Origin: Methylocystis sp.
GTDB lineage: Bacteria > Pseudomonadota > Alphaproteobacteria > Rhizobiales > Beijerinckiaceae
Direction: 5' to 3'
Length of the DNA stretch: 7,363 nt
Assembly (NCBI GenBank): GCA_023253795.1
Contig: JALRFG010000099.1
Coordinates: 1 to 7,363, forward strand
The translations under genes were made by a program, and so were the position numbers. How positions within the stretch are numbered: the stretch's first letter is position 1; each line of letters begins with the position of its first letter. This document shows positions 6,079-7,363 of this stretch, piece by piece. The notes beneath the pieces were generated by a model. That model was not told the origin of the DNA. It ran no database searches and saw nothing but the letters and a program-made list of their open reading frames with translations.

Positions 6079-6723
6079 ATGAGCGATACGGAACTGATTT
6101 TCTATCATGCGCCGAAAACCCGCTCGTCCTGCGTTCTCGCCTTGCTGGAGGAGCTTGATGCGCCCTATGCGCTGCGCGATCTGAATTTTCGTCTCGGCGC
6201 CCAGCGTCAGCCGGATTATCTGGCGATCAATCCAATGGGCAAGGTTCCGGCGATCCTTCACAAGGGCGCGCTTGTCACCGAACTGCCGGCGATTTTCATT
6301 TATCTCGCCGACGCCTTTCCGCAGAAAAAACTGGCGCCGTCGATCGACGATCCCTTGCGCGGCCCCTATCTGCGCTGGCTGGTTTTTTACAGCGCCGCCT
6401 TCGAACCTGCGGCGCTGGATCGCCTGACGAAACGGGAGCCGCCGCCGCGCGGCATGAATCCCTATGGCGATTTCGACACGACATTGGCGACGCTGGAGTC
6501 GCAGCTTGCGCAGGGGCGGTATCTTCTGGGCGAACGCTTCACCGCCGCCGATTTGCTCTGGGGCATGGCCTTGCGGATGTTGATCGGTTTCGGCGGGCTT
6601 CCGGCGACGCCGGCGTTGTCTGACTACGCCGCGCGCATTTGCGACAGGCCTTCGATCGTGCGCGTCGATGCGACGGACAAGCAGTTACAGACGATTCATG
6701 AAGCGATGGCGGCGCGCAGTTAA
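6079..6723 (+). CDS. Glutathione S-transferase family protein
   Basis: A 214-residue soluble GST-fold protein, expected to bind glutathione and conjugate or reduce electrophilic substrates in the cytoplasm. The N-terminal thioredoxin-like half (about 1-82) shows LIFYHAPKTRSS (6-17), which holds the candidate catalytic Ser/Thr residues. It also shows INPMGKVPAI (50-59) with the conserved cis-proline at 57, and TELPAIFIYLAD (67-78) with Glu68 as the likely gamma-glutamyl contact. The helical C-terminal half contains GERFTAADLLWG (151-162), the N-capping box and hydrophobic staple typical of GSTs (Thr155, Asp158). GSTs usually have Ser or Thr after the conserved acid, but here it is Leu69; bacterial beta-like members also vary at this place, so activity is not excluded. 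Class and substrate cannot be assigned. The start at 6079 is chosen because GGGAGG lies 5 nt upstream; in-frame GTG 6046 and ATG 6058 would add poorly conserved residues. Confidence 0.9.
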   Translation: MSDTELIFYHAPKTRSSCVLALLEELDAPYALRDLNFRLGAQRQPDYLAINPMGKVPAILHKGALVTELPAIFIYLADAFPQKKLAPSIDDPLRGPYLRWLVFYSAAFEPAALDRLTKREPPPRGMNPYGDFDTTLATLESQLAQGRYLLGERFTAADLLWGMALRMLIGFGGLPATPALSDYAARICDRPSIVRVDATDKQLQTIHEAMAARS

Positions 6724-6733
6724 GATCGCGTCT

Positions 6734-7363
6734 TCACCAGTCGATGGGCGTTTCGCCATGCGTGACAAGCCAGGCGTTGGCTTGTGAAAAATGCCGGCAA
6801 CCAAAAAAACCGTTATGCGCCGAGAGTGGCGAGGGATGTGCGCATTCCAGCACCAGATGTTTCTTGCGGTCGATGCCGGCGCCTTTGCGTCTGGCGTAGG
6901 CGCCCCAGAGCAGGAAGACGAGCCCCTCGCGTTCGCGCGACAACGCATGAACGGCGGCGTCGGTGAACTGCTCCCATCCCTTGTTCTGATGTGAGCCGGC
7001 CTGTCCTTCGCGCACGGTCAGCGTCGCATTGAGCAGCAGCACGCCCTGTCGCGCCCAGCGCGAGAGATCGGGATCGCGCGAAACCTTGTGGCCAAGATCG
7101 GCGTCGATTTCCTTGAAGATGTTTTGCAGCGAGGGCGGCGTCGACACATGGGCGCCGACGGCGAAGCACAGACCATTCGCCTGACCGGCGCCGTGATAGG
7201 GGTCCTGACCCAGAATGACGACCTTGACGCTGTCGAAGGGGCAGTCGTCGAACGCCCGGAAGATCTGCGTGGCCGGCGGATAGACGCGCTGCGCAGCGTA
7301 TTCCGTGCGCACGAACTCGCGCAGCGCTGTGAAATAGGGCTGTTCGAATTCGCCGGCGAGGTG
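6734..7363 (-). CDS. ung: Uracil-DNA glycosylase, family 1 (start outside window)
   Basis: This enzyme removes uracil from DNA, the first step of base-excision repair of deaminated cytosine or misincorporated dUMP. The window holds the last 209 residues; the reading frame is open through the right edge, and the first visible residues (FEQPYF) match the region near the N-terminus of E. coli Ung, so only a short piece is missing. Numbered from the first visible residue, the water-activating motif GQDPYHG is at 52-58 (Asp54 catalytic). The uracil/DNA-binding segments PPSLQNIFKE and WARQGVLLLNATLTV follow, and the leucine-loop motif HPSPLSAH is at 176-183 with catalytic His176. The C-terminus ends GETPIDW, where E. 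coli Ung continues for several more residues. All catalytic elements are intact. It converges on the GST gene with 10 bp between stop codons. A GTG at 7312 is not the start because conserved sequence lies upstream of it. Confidence 0.96.
   Translation of the reverse strand, partial: HLAGEFEQPYFTALREFVRTEYAAQRVYPPATQIFRAFDDCPFDSVKVVILGQDPYHGAGQANGLCFAVGAHVSTPPSLQNIFKEIDADLGHKVSRDPDLSRWARQGVLLLNATLTVREGQAGSHQNKGWEQFTDAAVHALSREREGLVFLLWGAYARRKGAGIDRKKHLVLECAHPSPLSAHNGFFGCRHFSQANAWLVTHGETPIDW

Overview
The window looks like ordinary chromosome from a GC-rich alphaproteobacterium, most likely in the Hyphomicrobiales/Rhizobiales. The evidence is the strong G/C bias at third codon positions, the FtsK and UvrC sequences, a ChaA/y4hA-type antiporter, and a full-length CtrA-type box (TTAA-N7-TTAACC) upstream of ftsK. 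Genus is not resolvable by eye. There is no sign of phage, transposon, CRISPR array, tRNA or rRNA.

Left part (1-4535), all on the minus strand: uvrC (excision-repair endonuclease), then a YihY/BrkB-family six-helix membrane protein, then ftsK, which runs off the left edge after its Walker A and B motifs. The gaps are short (54 bp and 113 bp). The CtrA-type box overlaps the stop codon of the yihY-like gene and lies about 100 bp upstream of the ftsK start, so ftsK probably has its own cell-cycle-controlled promoter even if it is also read through from upstream.

Middle (4608-5720), plus strand, divergent from uvrC across 72 bp: a ChaA-like Ca2+(Na+)/H+ antiporter with both alpha-repeat motifs. 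The 358 bp that follow (5721-6078) hold no large gene. They do contain the most interesting structure here: a near-perfect CRP-type palindrome (TGTGC-N6-TCACA), a possible promoter, then a 37-codon ORF with a strong Shine-Dalgarno and one predicted transmembrane helix. That ORF's stop overlaps the start of a 17-codon ORF (ATGA).

Right part: a glutathione S-transferase family gene on the plus strand (6079-6723), which converges, with only 10 bp between stop codons, on a family-1 uracil-DNA glycosylase gene (ung) on the minus strand. The start of ung lies beyond the right edge.

Most genes are housekeeping: DNA repair (uvrC, ung), chromosome segregation and division (ftsK), ion homeostasis (chaA-like) and detoxification (GST). 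I see no new multi-gene system. The worthwhile leads are regulatory (CtrA box, CRP-like box) and the unannotated microprotein.
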